Source of the DNA: Exiguobacterium sp. s193
GTDB taxonomy: Bacteria; Bacillota; Bacilli; Exiguobacteriales; Exiguobacteriaceae
Reading direction: 5' to 3'
Length of the DNA stretch: 64,000 nucleotides
NCBI RefSeq assembly: GCF_018618755.1
Contig: NZ_JACSMR010000009.1
Location: 62,001-126,000 of the forward strand
This document shows positions 35,834 to 45,307 of this stretch, in pieces. A model generated the notes under the pieces. The model saw only the letters and a program-made list of their open reading frames with translations, searched no databases and was not told where the DNA came from. Every line of letters starts with the position of its first letter. Positions within the stretch are counted from its first letter, which is position 1. The translations under genes were made by a program, and so were the position numbers.

Positions 35834-38005
35834 TTATTTGACGGTCAGGGTAAACGTCTTACTCTTACGGTGTTTCACCGATTCTGCGTAGACCGTTACT
35901 TTTGTGCCCCGTTTTTGTTTCGGGAATGTCATGGTCTGTGTTTTGCCGGTCGCGACTTTTGTATACCGTTTTTTATTGATCGTGACGACGATTGTGTTTC
36001 CTTTCGTCGCCTTCATTTTCCAAGACTGACTCCGGGTACTCAATGCCGTCGTATACGATTTGAGTGTCGGATTTTTTGCTGCGACCACCCGCAGCTCCGA
36101 CACTTGCAGCTGTGTTCCTTTTCGCGCGACCAGTTTGACGACTTGCCCGACTTTCAGCGGCTTTGTCTTGATCGCGAAAATCCGCGTTTTTTTCCGGTCA
36201 ATGTAAGCTGTATACTTACCGTCGATGTACAGTTTTCCGTAGGAAGCGTCGAAATCAAGTGCCCCTTCAATCAATGTCTGCTCATCCGTGATGCCGTCAT
36301 ACAACGAGCTGTGGGATAACGTACTCGAAATCATCGTGCTGCCTTTTAACGATAAGGACTTCGACGCATACTCCCCGCTCCGGACGATCCGGTACGTCTC
36401 CAAGTCATTCGCATATGGAATCGTCAGCGTCGTCATCTTTTTCGCCGGGACGGTGACTAGCTTCTTCTTGCCGGCGTAAACCGTATACGTGCCGCCGTCG
36501 ACAGTACTTTCGAGTTGGTACGTGACCGTTTTAAAATTATTGTTCGTCGATTTTTTGAGGAATGGTGTTTCATACCCTTTGACCGTCCACTCCGTCGTGT
36601 GTGCCTGATCAAAGAAATAATCGTCGCCGACTGTCATCTTAATCTTTTCCCCGAGCAATCCGGTCGTTGATAACGGTAAAGTCAGCAGTCCGTCCGCATC
36701 GGAAAGCGCACTCGACAGCCGTGTCCCGTCCAAGCGGGTCGCGGTCACCCAGACGTCCGGTTGACCGATGTTCAGTTTGTACGTGTAGAGCCCTTCCTTG
36801 ACCTCGGATAGTTGTTTCAGGTCTGCGGTCAAATACCGTTTGTACTGATAATCCGTCTTCGTCCGGAAAACAAGCCCGCTCTCTGCTGTGTAAGCCGCAC
36901 TGTAGCTTGCGTCATTAATCCGTTTCGGACTGGTCGGGATGACATAGTTCCCTTGCTGCTGTTCGATATTCCCGCTGAAGACAAGATCGCGCAATGCGAG
37001 CAGCGCCTTCGTCCCGTCAATCCGTGTCAGTTCGATTTTCGGTTCAATCACGGTCTTTTCCAGGAAAGCCGTCTGGTCCGCCGTTAAGTCGTCGATTGCG
37101 ATTGGCTGACGTAAGTAGTCGGCAAACGACATCATCGTAATCTGACCATTGACGGAGTATGCAACGCGGCCATCGTGAAACACTTGGCGTGCCAAATTGT
37201 CGGAGTAGTCGACGAGCGTCCGGATTTGTCCTGTCTGTTTGTCGAAGTAATACAACGACGACGAGCTCATGTTTTTCTTTGACGTATCGCGTTCACTGAG
37301 CTGGAAGTAGAGACCGTCTGCTGTTTCGTACGCCCCTTGGCTCGATTGCTGGGTCCGCGCGTTTGGTAACGGATACGTTTGATTCGTCTCGACATTCTTC
37401 AGGACGGCCGCTCCGCTCAAGTCGACGATCCAGTCCACTGTCAGCGGCGAGAAGTCCGTCGTCGCAACGGAACGAACTTTCTTGAATATCCCGTCCGCCT
37501 GCACGTCATACCAGTCGGCTAGACCCGCCCGGTGCAGGGAAAAGCGGTTCGGACTGAGCCATCTCACCGAAGGACTCCGGTCATCGGTCACTGTATCGCT
37601 GATGACGAACTTTGAGCCTTGCCTTGTCAGGACATGATAATCGTGCAACGAGTTTGCTACCAGATGATTTTCGTCGATGATCTGCACGCCATGCAGATGA
37701 TCCGGCAAGTCGACTTGTTCCGATGTGCCGGTTTTGGCATCCATCAAATAATAGGGATTTTCCGATTCATTGTATTCATCACGGAACAAAAATAACGTCT
37801 TTTCATACGATGTCCCCTGCTGGACCAAATACTTCGAGACGCCTGCCGGATACGGTGTCGTCTGTTTTGTTTCCCAATCATAAAAGCCGACAATCGCCTG
37901 ATCGTCCCTCTGTACTTCATACGGTGCTGCCTCCGTGCTTGTCGTCAGCGTCATCCAGGCGCCGCAGACAAGTGCCGCGCTTCCCATCCAATGTTTCCAG
38001 TTCAT
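35834..38005 (-). CDS. Large secreted protein with C-terminal beta-domains, unknown
   Basis: 723 aa. Signal peptide (MNWKHWMGSAALVCGAWMTL, cleavage near TEA-A at 27). Residues about 30-330 contain repeated short strand motifs with Tyr/Asp (DWETKQTTPYP, YYLMDAKTG, YYFDKQTGQIRTLVDY), consistent with a beta-propeller-like domain. From about 400 to the end several Ig-like or MG2-like beta-domains (DGGTYTVYAGKKKLVTVPAK, TALSTRSQSWKMKATKG) rich in Lys/Thr. No LPxTG or membrane anchor. Function unknown; a surface or matrix role is an inference. Confidence 0.7.
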   Translation of the reverse strand: MNWKHWMGSAALVCGAWMTLTTSTEAAPYEVQRDDQAIVGFYDWETKQTTPYPAGVSKYLVQQGTSYEKTLFLFRDEYNESENPYYLMDAKTGTSEQVDLPDHLHGVQIIDENHLVANSLHDYHVLTRQGSKFVISDTVTDDRSPSVRWLSPNRFSLHRAGLADWYDVQADGIFKKVRSVATTDFSPLTVDWIVDLSGAAVLKNVETNQTYPLPNARTQQSSQGAYETADGLYFQLSERDTSKKNMSSSSLYYFDKQTGQIRTLVDYSDNLARQVFHDGRVAYSVNGQITMMSFADYLRQPIAIDDLTADQTAFLEKTVIEPKIELTRIDGTKALLALRDLVFSGNIEQQQGNYVIPTSPKRINDASYSAAYTAESGLVFRTKTDYQYKRYLTADLKQLSEVKEGLYTYKLNIGQPDVWVTATRLDGTRLSSALSDADGLLTLPLSTTGLLGEKIKMTVGDDYFFDQAHTTEWTVKGYETPFLKKSTNNNFKTVTYQLESTVDGGTYTVYAGKKKLVTVPAKKMTTLTIPYANDLETYRIVRSGEYASKSLSLKGSTMISSTLSHSSLYDGITDEQTLIEGALDFDASYGKLYIDGKYTAYIDRKKTRIFAIKTKPLKVGQVVKLVARKGTQLQVSELRVVAAKNPTLKSYTTALSTRSQSWKMKATKGNTIVVTINKKRYTKVATGKTQTMTFPKQKRGTKVTVYAESVKHRKSKTFTLTVK

Positions 38006-38217
38006 TTATGTAGTACTCCCTTTCAAAAATAAGTGATTAATTCTATTTTATTCCATATTTTATGGAGATTCAGATATTATTTAGCGAATCAGGTCAATCA
38101 AATTTTCTTATTTAAGACCGAAACCCACCGCCCGCAGCACATCCTGACGTTCTCCGGCTTGGACTTTAGGGTAAATAGCATCAGACAACGATGATACAGA
38201 CAAGGAGGTTGGCTTTG

Positions 38218-40017
38218 ATGATCGGATTCGGTTATGCATTTTATTTACTGTTAGGCATGCTAAAATTTTCACTCTTCAGCTTTTATACGAACACAGAAAT
38301 TTCATTTAAGCTCGTCCTGTTGAACTTCGCCGGGATGTTGCTGTTATCGAGCTGGACGCTGCTCATCCAGTGGAAGAAACGGCGGTGGATTTGGCTTGGT
38401 TTGTTAGTGCTACATAGTTTCCTGTTAGTCTCAGATCTTTGGTATTACCGCTATTTTGACGATTTACTGTCCGTTTCCCTGATGTCACAAATGCTGCAAA
38501 TGAGTGATGTCGGCAGTGGTTTCATGGCACTGATTGTCCCGACCGACTTTTTCCTGTTCGCAGATAGCATCATCTTCGGACTCGTTTTAATTTTCTTACG
38601 GAAGAAACCGTTTGTTGTTGCGAAACGAAAGCAGCATCGTTCGGCGGTTGCCGCTTTTCTTGCCGGCATCGTGCTGTTCGCAGCACCGCTCACCTATGCC
38701 GTCGTCAAACAGGACCAACGGCTCGACCAGTCGATCTCCGACATGCGTGACTATTACCAGCTCGGGTTTTGGGGATATCACGGCGTCGATCTCGTCCGCG
38801 GAATCACGCGGGCCATCAGTCCGGATGAATCATTGACGGAGGTACAGCGGCAACGGCTCGAACAATCCGCACCGGACGAAACGGCAGGCATAGCCGACAA
38901 GCCGAACATCATCATGGTCCAGTTGGAATCCTTCCAAGGGTCCGTCATCGGACAGACGATTAACGGGCAGGAGCTGACGCCGCACTTAAACGAACTCAAA
39001 CAGGAGTCGCTCTACTTTTCGTCGTTTTATCACCAAACGCATGAAGGACGGACGTCGGATGCCGAATTCATTACGAATACGTCGCTGTACCCACTGAAGT
39101 CGGGCTCCGTCTATACCCGCTTCCCGGACAATGAGTTCGGCGCCTTACCGCAACTGTTAAAAGACAGCGGCTATGACACGGCCGCAATGCACGCCTACGA
39201 CAAAGGATTTTGGAACCGGGACAAGGTCTACGACAATCTCGGATTCAATCACTTTTTCAGCAACAAAGACTACCCCGACAACAAAGAAATCGGAATGGCC
39301 TTAAACGATCAACAGTTTTTAACGAAATCGATTGAGCATATGGAGACGTTACAGGAACCGTCCTTCTCGTTCCTCGTCGCTCTGACGAGTCATACGCCAT
39401 ATGAGATTCCAAAAGGTGAACGCGAACTCGACTTAACGGGGTATGATGATCCGATGCTGAAACGGTATTACCAGACCGTTCATTATGTCGACCAGGGCGT
39501 CGGACTGATGATTGACGAATTAAAAGCAAAAAACATGTGGGATGACGCGCTCGTAATCTTTTACGGTGACCACGACAGCGGCTTGACGAACGAAGGCAGC
39601 GAACTGCGGGAGAAAGCTGGAATCGACAATCCGGTCGACCTGTTCGAACTTGACCGGCAAGTCCCGTTGTTCATCAAGAAACCGCATCAACAGGACGGAA
39701 AGATCATCAAAGAAAACGGCGGACAAATCGATATCGCTCCGACGATCGTCGACTTGCTCCAGCTCGAATCACCGTACATGATGGGGAACTCACTTTTAGA
39801 TGATGAACCGAACGTGACCGCGTTCCGCGACGGCTCGTTCCGCTATCAAAACTATTATTATGAAGCGGACTTGACGAAAAAAGCCGGCAACGGGATGTGT
39901 TATGACGTCTCGACAAAAGAAGCAGTCGCACGCGACATGTGCCGACCGCAGACGAAACAGGTCCGAAACGATTTGCGTCTGTCGGACGCCATCATTGAAA
40001 AAAACGGTTTGGAATGA
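38218..40017 (+). CDS. LTA-synthase family sulfatase (lipoteichoic acid or related glycerophosphotransferase)
   Basis: 599 aa. Five N-terminal membrane helices (about 1-175), then an extracellular sulfatase domain (about 220-570). Catalytic nucleophile Thr279 in EGRTSDAEF, metal-site VQLESFQ (Glu), and YGDHDSGL with the Asp/His ligands. Such enzymes transfer glycerol phosphate from phosphatidylglycerol to build lipoteichoic acid. ATG 38218 chosen (AAGGAGG 9 bases before); an ATG at 38191 lies upstream of that ribosome site. Monocistronic with its own terminator. Confidence 0.92.
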   Translation: MIGFGYAFYLLLGMLKFSLFSFYTNTEISFKLVLLNFAGMLLLSSWTLLIQWKKRRWIWLGLLVLHSFLLVSDLWYYRYFDDLLSVSLMSQMLQMSDVGSGFMALIVPTDFFLFADSIIFGLVLIFLRKKPFVVAKRKQHRSAVAAFLAGIVLFAAPLTYAVVKQDQRLDQSISDMRDYYQLGFWGYHGVDLVRGITRAISPDESLTEVQRQRLEQSAPDETAGIADKPNIIMVQLESFQGSVIGQTINGQELTPHLNELKQESLYFSSFYHQTHEGRTSDAEFITNTSLYPLKSGSVYTRFPDNEFGALPQLLKDSGYDTAAMHAYDKGFWNRDKVYDNLGFNHFFSNKDYPDNKEIGMALNDQQFLTKSIEHMETLQEPSFSFLVALTSHTPYEIPKGERELDLTGYDDPMLKRYYQTVHYVDQGVGLMIDELKAKNMWDDALVIFYGDHDSGLTNEGSELREKAGIDNPVDLFELDRQVPLFIKKPHQQDGKIIKENGGQIDIAPTIVDLLQLESPYMMGNSLLDDEPNVTAFRDGSFRYQNYYYEADLTKKAGNGMCYDVSTKEAVARDMCRPQTKQVRNDLRLSDAIIEKNGLE

Positions 40018-40030
40018 TTTGTTCCCCATA

Positions 40031-40073
40031 ACAAAAGAAGGCGCGGACTTCACATCCGACGCCTTCCTTTTGT
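40031..40073. terminator. Bidirectional terminator
   Basis: ACAAAAGAAGGCG ... CGCCTTCCTTTTGT hairpin between the convergent LTA synthase and SDR genes. Confidence 0.82.
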
Positions 40074-40081
40074 TGTATAGA

Positions 40082-40864
40082 TTAAGTTTTCGCGCCGTCC
40101 TGCATCTTGCGGATGATTCGAGTAATCTGTTTGCGCGGCAGGAGACGCGGAACAAACGAAAAGATCCGGTTTTGTGTGCCGGGGATGATCAGCGTCTCCC
40201 CTTTTAGAAATCCGCGGTAGCCGATGTCAGCGACTTCGCCTGCCTCCATCACTTTTCCTTGCAGCATGTTTGATTTCTCCATACTGGCCCGGTCAGCGAA
40301 TCCGGTTGCCGTCAGGCCCGGACAAAGCGCCGTTACCGTTACGTTTGTCCCGCTGACTTCATTTTCAAGGGCTTCCGTGAAGGACAGGACGTATGCTTTC
40401 GTCGCATGGTAGACCGACATCAACGGTCCCGGGAAAAAGCCGACCATCGAGGAGACATTCATGACGCCGCCCTGATTTCGCTGTATCATACCCGGTAAAA
40501 ACAATTTTGTCATGATCGTCAATGCTTTGATGTTGACGTCAATCATGTTCGTTTCCTGTTCGAGATCCGTTTCGACAAACGGTCCGAACAGACCGAATCC
40601 GGCGTTGTTAATCAAATAATCAACCTGAATCTTTTTCTGACGCAGCTCGTCAAAAATTTCCTGCGGTACACCGGGCGCCGCAACATCTTTCGCGATGACC
40701 GTGACGCCGACACCGTATGTCATTTGATAGTGCGTCGCAAGTTCTAAAATCTTCGCTTCACTCCGGGCAACGAGCACCATCTCATAGCCGTCCCGGGCAA
40801 ACCGGTCGGCGAGTTCCTTACCGATGCCGCCGGAGACACCCGTGATTAAAACGGTTTTTTGCAT
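40082..40864 (-). CDS. SDR family oxidoreductase
   Basis: 260 aa classical SDR: TGVSGGIG, NNAGFGLFG, Ser in NVSSMVGF and YHATK. Paralogue of the SDR at 4218-4991. AAAAGGAGG before ATG 40864. Last gene of the TetR-hydrolase-MDR-SDR cluster, 31 bases after the MDR gene; a detoxification or aldehyde/ketone metabolism role is an inference. Confidence 0.92.
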   Translation of the reverse strand: MQKTVLITGVSGGIGKELADRFARDGYEMVLVARSEAKILELATHYQMTYGVGVTVIAKDVAAPGVPQEIFDELRQKKIQVDYLINNAGFGLFGPFVETDLEQETNMIDVNIKALTIMTKLFLPGMIQRNQGGVMNVSSMVGFFPGPLMSVYHATKAYVLSFTEALENEVSGTNVTVTALCPGLTATGFADRASMEKSNMLQGKVMEAGEVADIGYRGFLKGETLIIPGTQNRIFSFVPRLLPRKQITRIIRKMQDGAKT

Positions 40865-40895
40865 GGGAATCCCTCCTTTTCTGTCTCATCTGATG

Positions 40896-41897
40896 TTAAA
40901 ACGTAATGATGACTTTCCCTTTCGGACGCCCCGTCGCAACTAATTCCAGTGCTTCATTGATTTCAGCGATTGTAAACCGTTTCGGATGCAGCGCCGGAAC
41001 AATCTGGTTCGCTTCGACGATTGACGTGATTTCTTTTAACTGACCACCGTCCGAGCGGACAAAGATGAACCGGTATTCGACACCGTGTTTTTTCGCTGCC
41101 CGGTCATACCCGGCGCCGGCGAGTGAAAATAAGGTCTGTTTCCAAAACGGAAATTTCCGATCCTTCGCGAACCGTTTATTCGGTCCGGTCCGCAGCGACA
41201 ACAACCGTCCGCCCTGCTTCAGGATGCTGAGTTCTTTTTTGAACTCCTTTGGTCCGAGCGTATCGATGACATAATCGACGTTCGTCAAAAGGTCTTCGTA
41301 GTTTTGCGTCGCGTAATCGAGGTATTGATCGGCACCGAGCTGCATCGTTCGCTCACGGGATTCGGCATTTCCGCTGACAATCACTTTCAGCCCAAGCGTT
41401 TTCGCAATCGGAACTGCCATTTGACCAAAACTGCCGGACCCGCCCGGAATAAAGACCGTTTTACCAGACCGGACGTTTAATTCTTCGTGCAGTCCCTGAT
41501 AAGCCGTCAATCCAGTCAGTGCGACAGCTGCTGCCTCTTCGTACGATACATTCTTCGGCATGATGGCAAGGGCTGCCGCATCGACAGCCGCGTATTCGGC
41601 TATCGCTCCGATTTTTTCGATTGGCAGACGGCCGTAGACGTCATCGCCGATCGAAAAGCCGTGCACCTGTTTCCCGACCTTTTCGACGACACCCGCCAGT
41701 TCGTTCCCAATCGTCAACGGAAACGTGTAATCCTGGATGAGCTTGACGCTGCCCGTCATGATCAGCATCTCAAGCGGATTGATGGCGGCGGCTTTGACCT
41801 TGATCAATACTTCGTGTTCGTTGATCTCAGGCACAGGTACTTCGTTGACCTGGGCCTTGATCGTTTTGGAATAGTTACTGATTTGAGCAGCTTTCAT
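40896..41897 (-). CDS. NADP-dependent MDR oxidoreductase (quinone reductase-like)
   Basis: 333 aa. GroES-like N-terminus (VLIKVKAAAINPLEMLIMTG, IGNELAGVVEKVG), NADP-binding IPGGSGSFGQMAVPIAK, C-terminal PKGKVIITF. No zinc cysteines. AAAGGAGG before ATG 41897. Sits 33 bases after the hydrolase gene in a TetR-controlled cluster; the substrate is likely a reactive carbonyl or quinone (inference). Confidence 0.92.
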   Translation of the reverse strand: MKAAQISNYSKTIKAQVNEVPVPEINEHEVLIKVKAAAINPLEMLIMTGSVKLIQDYTFPLTIGNELAGVVEKVGKQVHGFSIGDDVYGRLPIEKIGAIAEYAAVDAAALAIMPKNVSYEEAAAVALTGLTAYQGLHEELNVRSGKTVFIPGGSGSFGQMAVPIAKTLGLKVIVSGNAESRERTMQLGADQYLDYATQNYEDLLTNVDYVIDTLGPKEFKKELSILKQGGRLLSLRTGPNKRFAKDRKFPFWKQTLFSLAGAGYDRAAKKHGVEYRFIFVRSDGGQLKEITSIVEANQIVPALHPKRFTIAEINEALELVATGRPKGKVIITF

Positions 41898-41930
41898 GAG
41901 AGATCCTCCTTTGTCTGTGCCGACAGATGC

Positions 41931-42779
41931 TTAAATCGCATCTGAATCCAGGAATAAGTTGACGTGTGCAGCAAACAGTTCCGGGAATTGGAACAAGTGA
42001 CCGTGACCTGAATCCGGATAAATGATTAGTTGCGCGTTCGGCATTTTTTCCGTCAGGATGTAACTGTTTTGTGTCGGAACCATGACGTCATCGACGCCGT
42101 TTGTCACGAGGACCGGATGTTCGATCGTCCGTAACCATTCGTAGTCTTCGTCCGGCTTCGCCTGCGCCCATTTTCCAACAGACCGCATCTGTGCCTCTTT
42201 GACCTGATCCGAGCTGTTAAACTGTTTCTGCGCAAAAATCCGTTCAAGCGACGCCATACCGGCTGCCCGACTCGTATCGGTCGGTCCATAGAAAAAGAAC
42301 ATGAAGTCGTTGATGCCGTCTTCTTCCGTCCCCCCCTGGCGATTCATCCGTTCAAAAATTTCGGGACGTGGATTGATACCGGCTTCCGGTGACGTCCCGG
42401 CCAAAATCATTTTCCGGACGAGGTTCGGTGCTTGCAACGCGACTTCTTGTGCTACCATCCCACCGATTGAAAAACCAAGCACATCGACTTGCTCATGTCC
42501 GAGCGCTCGGATAAATGTAACGGCGTCTTGCGCCATTTCCGCCACACTCGTTGGTGTTTCGCTATTCGTCTCACCAACACCTTTATTGTCGAACAGGATG
42601 ACCGGACGTGTTGCTGCGAGTGGTGCCAACAGTTTCGGATCCCAGTTTTCGATTGTTCCTCTGAAGTGGACGAACAAGACGAGTGGTGTGCCTTCTGTTT
42701 GTCCCATTGTCCGGTAGGCATACCGTGTTCCTGCTGCTTCGATAAATTGGGATTGTGTCGGTAATTGAGTTGTAGTCAT
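41931..42779 (-). CDS. Alpha/beta hydrolase
   Basis: 282 aa. Nucleophile elbow GFSIGGM (Ser), oxyanion-hole VHFRGT, acid Asp in VTNGVDDVMVP, catalytic His in DSGHGHLFQ. Resembles dienelactone/haloperoxidase-type esterases. Preceded by AAGGAGGAA and by an 18-bp operator (42815-42832). First structural gene of the cluster. Confidence 0.92.
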   Translation of the reverse strand: MTTTQLPTQSQFIEAAGTRYAYRTMGQTEGTPLVLFVHFRGTIENWDPKLLAPLAATRPVILFDNKGVGETNSETPTSVAEMAQDAVTFIRALGHEQVDVLGFSIGGMVAQEVALQAPNLVRKMILAGTSPEAGINPRPEIFERMNRQGGTEEDGINDFMFFFYGPTDTSRAAGMASLERIFAQKQFNSSDQVKEAQMRSVGKWAQAKPDEDYEWLRTIEHPVLVTNGVDDVMVPTQNSYILTEKMPNAQLIIYPDSGHGHLFQFPELFAAHVNLFLDSDAI

Positions 42780-42814
42780 GATTAGTTTCCTCCTTAAATG
42801 TAGTAAAGCTTTTT

Positions 42815-42832
42815 TTAGAATGAACGTTCTAG
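42815..42832. promoter_or_regulatory. TetR operator O1 (upstream of the hydrolase)
   Basis: TTAGAATGAACGTTCTAG, inverted repeat TTAGAA-N6-TTCTAG, 35 bases before the hydrolase start. Matches O2 at 43473-43490 in 15 of 18 bases. Confidence 0.8.
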
Positions 42833-42852
42833 AATAAGTAAAAAAAAGAAAG

Positions 42853-43428
42853 TCAGTCCAGCACTTTGAGTGCCAGGGTGATGATACTTTCTAATTCTTT
42901 TTGACTGTAATTCGTTTTGATCAACACGCGCAGACCAATCAGATTGTTGTGCAGAAAACGCGCCGTTTGTTCCGGATCGATTTCGTCCGACAATTCGCCG
43001 TTTTGCTGTCCATGCCGGATCAAATCCTCGAACATGCCTTCCGTCCGGTTGAACATCGCTGTCACGAGCCGGTCGATTTCCTGATCAAGTAAGGACAGTT
43101 CGACTGCCGCATTCACTGACAGACATCCTTTTGGATACTGGTCCGAAGAACGAAGGATGAACAGGAACACATCACGGATCGCCGCGTGAACCGACGTCTT
43201 TTGGCGGATGATCGTCTCCATCTCATGCGTAATGAATTTTTCATATTCATCGAGAGCCGCCAGGAACAATGAACGTTTGTCGCCAAACGTATCGTAGATA
43301 CTTCTGCGGTGGATACCCATATGATCGACCAAGTCCTGCATCGATGTTTTTTCATATCCTTGCTCCCAAAACAACTCCATCGCTTTTTTTAAGACAACCG
43401 TTTCGTCAAACTCTTTACTTCTAGCCAT
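42853..43428 (-). CDS. TetR family regulator of the hydrolase-MDR-SDR cluster
   Basis: 191 aa. Helix-turn-helix residues about 9-55 (VVLKKAMELFWEQGYEKTSMQDLVDHMGIHRRSIYDTFGDKRSLF), ligand domain with a Cys in YPKGCLSVNAAVE, a position where several TetR regulators sense electrophiles (inference). AAGGAGAAA before ATG 43428. Operators occur in front of this gene and between it and the hydrolase, so it probably represses both. Confidence 0.92.
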   Translation of the reverse strand: MARSKEFDETVVLKKAMELFWEQGYEKTSMQDLVDHMGIHRRSIYDTFGDKRSLFLAALDEYEKFITHEMETIIRQKTSVHAAIRDVFLFILRSSDQYPKGCLSVNAAVELSLLDQEIDRLVTAMFNRTEGMFEDLIRHGQQNGELSDEIDPEQTARFLHNNLIGLRVLIKTNYSQKELESIITLALKVLD

Positions 43429-43472
43429 GTCATTTCTCCTTCAATCGTTGCAAAAACCATCATCGCTGTTTT

Positions 43473-43490
43473 TTAGAATGTTCGTTCTAA
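43473..43490. promoter_or_regulatory. TetR operator O2 (upstream of tetR)
   Basis: TTAGAATGTTCGTTCTAA, perfect TTAGAA-N6-TTCTAA inverted repeat flanked by TTTT and AAAA. A partial third site TTCTAGAACG lies at 43533-43542. Confidence 0.82.
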
Positions 43491-43671
43491 AAAGGGTAAG
43501 TTGTTTTTCTGATTACAAACCGATCATACCCTTTCTAGAACGATTAGTAAAGAATGAAGTTTTGTTTTTATTTTTAGTGTTCCTGTTCCCTTCAAGATTC
43601 TATATCAAATTCGCCTCAGATCATTATGAAATAACCTGAAGCGATTGCCTAAGTCACTCTTAATTTTAAAC

Positions 43672-44214
43672 TTAAAACAACTTATACCAATACAACGTGA
43701 TATCGATTTCGGCATTAGCTGACTGTTTCAGTGTATCCACACCACCAAGGACAAATCCTTCTTTGACGTAAAAACGGCAGGCAATCAAGTTATCGTTTTG
43801 TGCTTCAAGCGACAGTCCGATCAACGACTGTTCCTTCGCCCAGGCTTCGGCTGCTTCAAGCAATAAGTGACCGACGCCGCTTTTCCGGAAATCCTTTTTG
43901 ACGGCAATATTTTCAATATAGGCAAACCGGTTCCAGTCTTTGACGAGACGGATCTGACCGATGCACGCGTCTTCGTGAAAGGCTAACAAAACAATTTTTT
44001 GATTGCTGTCGATATAAGCAGACCAATCCAGTTTGTCATCCGGAAAGCGGATTTCAGATGGAGTATCATATAATTCTTCTCCATAGGACCAGGCGCCGTT
44101 CGAAAAACTCGGGAGAATTTTGCCGATGATTGGAAAAGAGTCGTTCGTGTCGTTAATAATATTTATAGAATGATTTTTTAAAGATTTAATTGTAATTTCT
44201 GTGTTTTTCTTCAT
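43672..44214 (-). CDS. GNAT acetyltransferase, streptothricin acetyltransferase-like
   Basis: 180 aa. Resembles the Sat4/SatA (B. subtilis YyaR) family, which acetylates streptothricin: the FPIIGKILPSFSNGAWSYGEELYDTP region, IRLVKDWNRFAYIENIAVKKDFRKSGVGHLLLEAAEAWAKEQ (acetyl-CoA loop RKSGVG) and EAQNDNLIACRFYVKEGFVLGGVDTL. AAGGAG before ATG 44214. N-terminal 25 residues and upstream DNA are AT-rich, the start of the low-GC island. Antibiotic resistance is an inference from family. Confidence 0.82.
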   Translation of the reverse strand: MKKNTEITIKSLKNHSINIINDTNDSFPIIGKILPSFSNGAWSYGEELYDTPSEIRFPDDKLDWSAYIDSNQKIVLLAFHEDACIGQIRLVKDWNRFAYIENIAVKKDFRKSGVGHLLLEAAEAWAKEQSLIGLSLEAQNDNLIACRFYVKEGFVLGGVDTLKQSANAEIDITLYWYKLF

Positions 44215-44384
44215 AAATATTTCTCCTTAATGATGTACTTTAACTTTATCTTTTTAATATAAATTCACATTATATTGAATTGAAAAATAAAATAGCATAA
44301 GAAGCATTGATCTATCAAAAAACATAAAAGTTTGTTACTAAGAATATCTTCGCCCACAGTTTTAATAATACTAAACTATAAAGA

Positions 44385-44806
44385 CAAGACTCTTGGAAAG
44401 AAGAATATGAATCTGAGCAGGCTAAAGCATAGACCGAATATTATCTTCGTCAAAGCTAATAATTCCAATTTTTTGTAATTATTCAAAAAAGAAACGACAA
44501 TAAAGCGATACCAAATCTGAACAAAAAACTATTCATTATATTGATACTGATTTAGGAAAGATGATTAAAGAGCTAAAGCAACGGAGAATTTAAAGAATCA
44601 GTCACTTTCAATCTTCTGCAATAATTACAAACAGTGGATTGACAGACGAAAACAGAGAGATGCGCAAGAAAGCGAATTTGACAACAGCTTCAGATGAAGG
44701 TAGGTATTACCAAGTATATGCGAGAACAAAGTCGAGATGAAGTTCTGTCAAAACAAGTGAAGCGTGCAAGAAACAATTACAGTTATTGAATGAAATAAAC
44801 TAATCG
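44385..44806 (+). pseudogene. Possible decayed gene remnant
   Basis: Translating the + strand gives runs such as SWKEEYESEQAKA, DTDLGKMIKELKQRRI and GLTDENREMRKKANLTTASD, joined by stops and a frame change, ending shortly before a good terminator at 44832. The sensible protein-like composition suggests a degraded ORF. No family recognised. Confidence 0.3.
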
Positions 44807-44831
44807 ATTAGCATGTTTTTCTTAGACATAA

Positions 44832-44880
44832 AACAAGCCCGATTTCCTAAAAATTCGGAAAGGAAATCGAACTTGTTTTT
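44832..44880 (+). terminator. Terminator after the decayed stretch
   Basis: AACAAG-N3-GATTTCCT ... AGGAAATC-N3-CTTGTT hairpin followed by TTTT on the + strand. Confidence 0.75.
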
Positions 44881-45307
44881 ATACGCGAGGATATGCTTTA
44901 CGTATCTTTTGGGTAGATGTAAATGAGTTCTGTCATATTGATGAGGTGACCAATGTTTACTCAACCATTACTGTTCCTCATTAAACAAGACCTCTTATTT
45001 TGTCTTGATGATTCAGTCGAATAGTTTCGGAATTAAAGGAAAAATATAGTCCTGATTTAGGAATCTATTTTATAAAAAAGTGAATCTTAATCTTTAAGCT
45101 GATGTTAATTGATGGATATTCGAAAGTTGACATTTAAAGTTCTATATTTTCAAAAGGAGATATATTCTAGTTTCTAAATTTATTGATAGTCTGAAAGAAC
45201 GGTAAATCAAAAACTGATGATAGAAAACTATAACGATAATCCAAGTACAATCTTCAAATTCTTTAACAGAAATCTAAGCAATAAAGAAATAATTTATAAA
45301 TTTTTTC

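Larger units (their letters stand above)
44215..45307. other. AT-rich region without intact genes
   Basis: About 1.1 kb of low-GC DNA with many stops in all frames. A decayed coding stretch (44385-44806) followed by a hairpin terminator (44832-44880) is the only structure seen; 44881-45307 shows nothing further. Confidence 0.6.

Noticed and set aside
44385-44806. Naming the decayed stretch as a phage or transposon gene
   Set aside because: Fragments look protein-like but match no family I can name; kept only as a low-confidence pseudogene.
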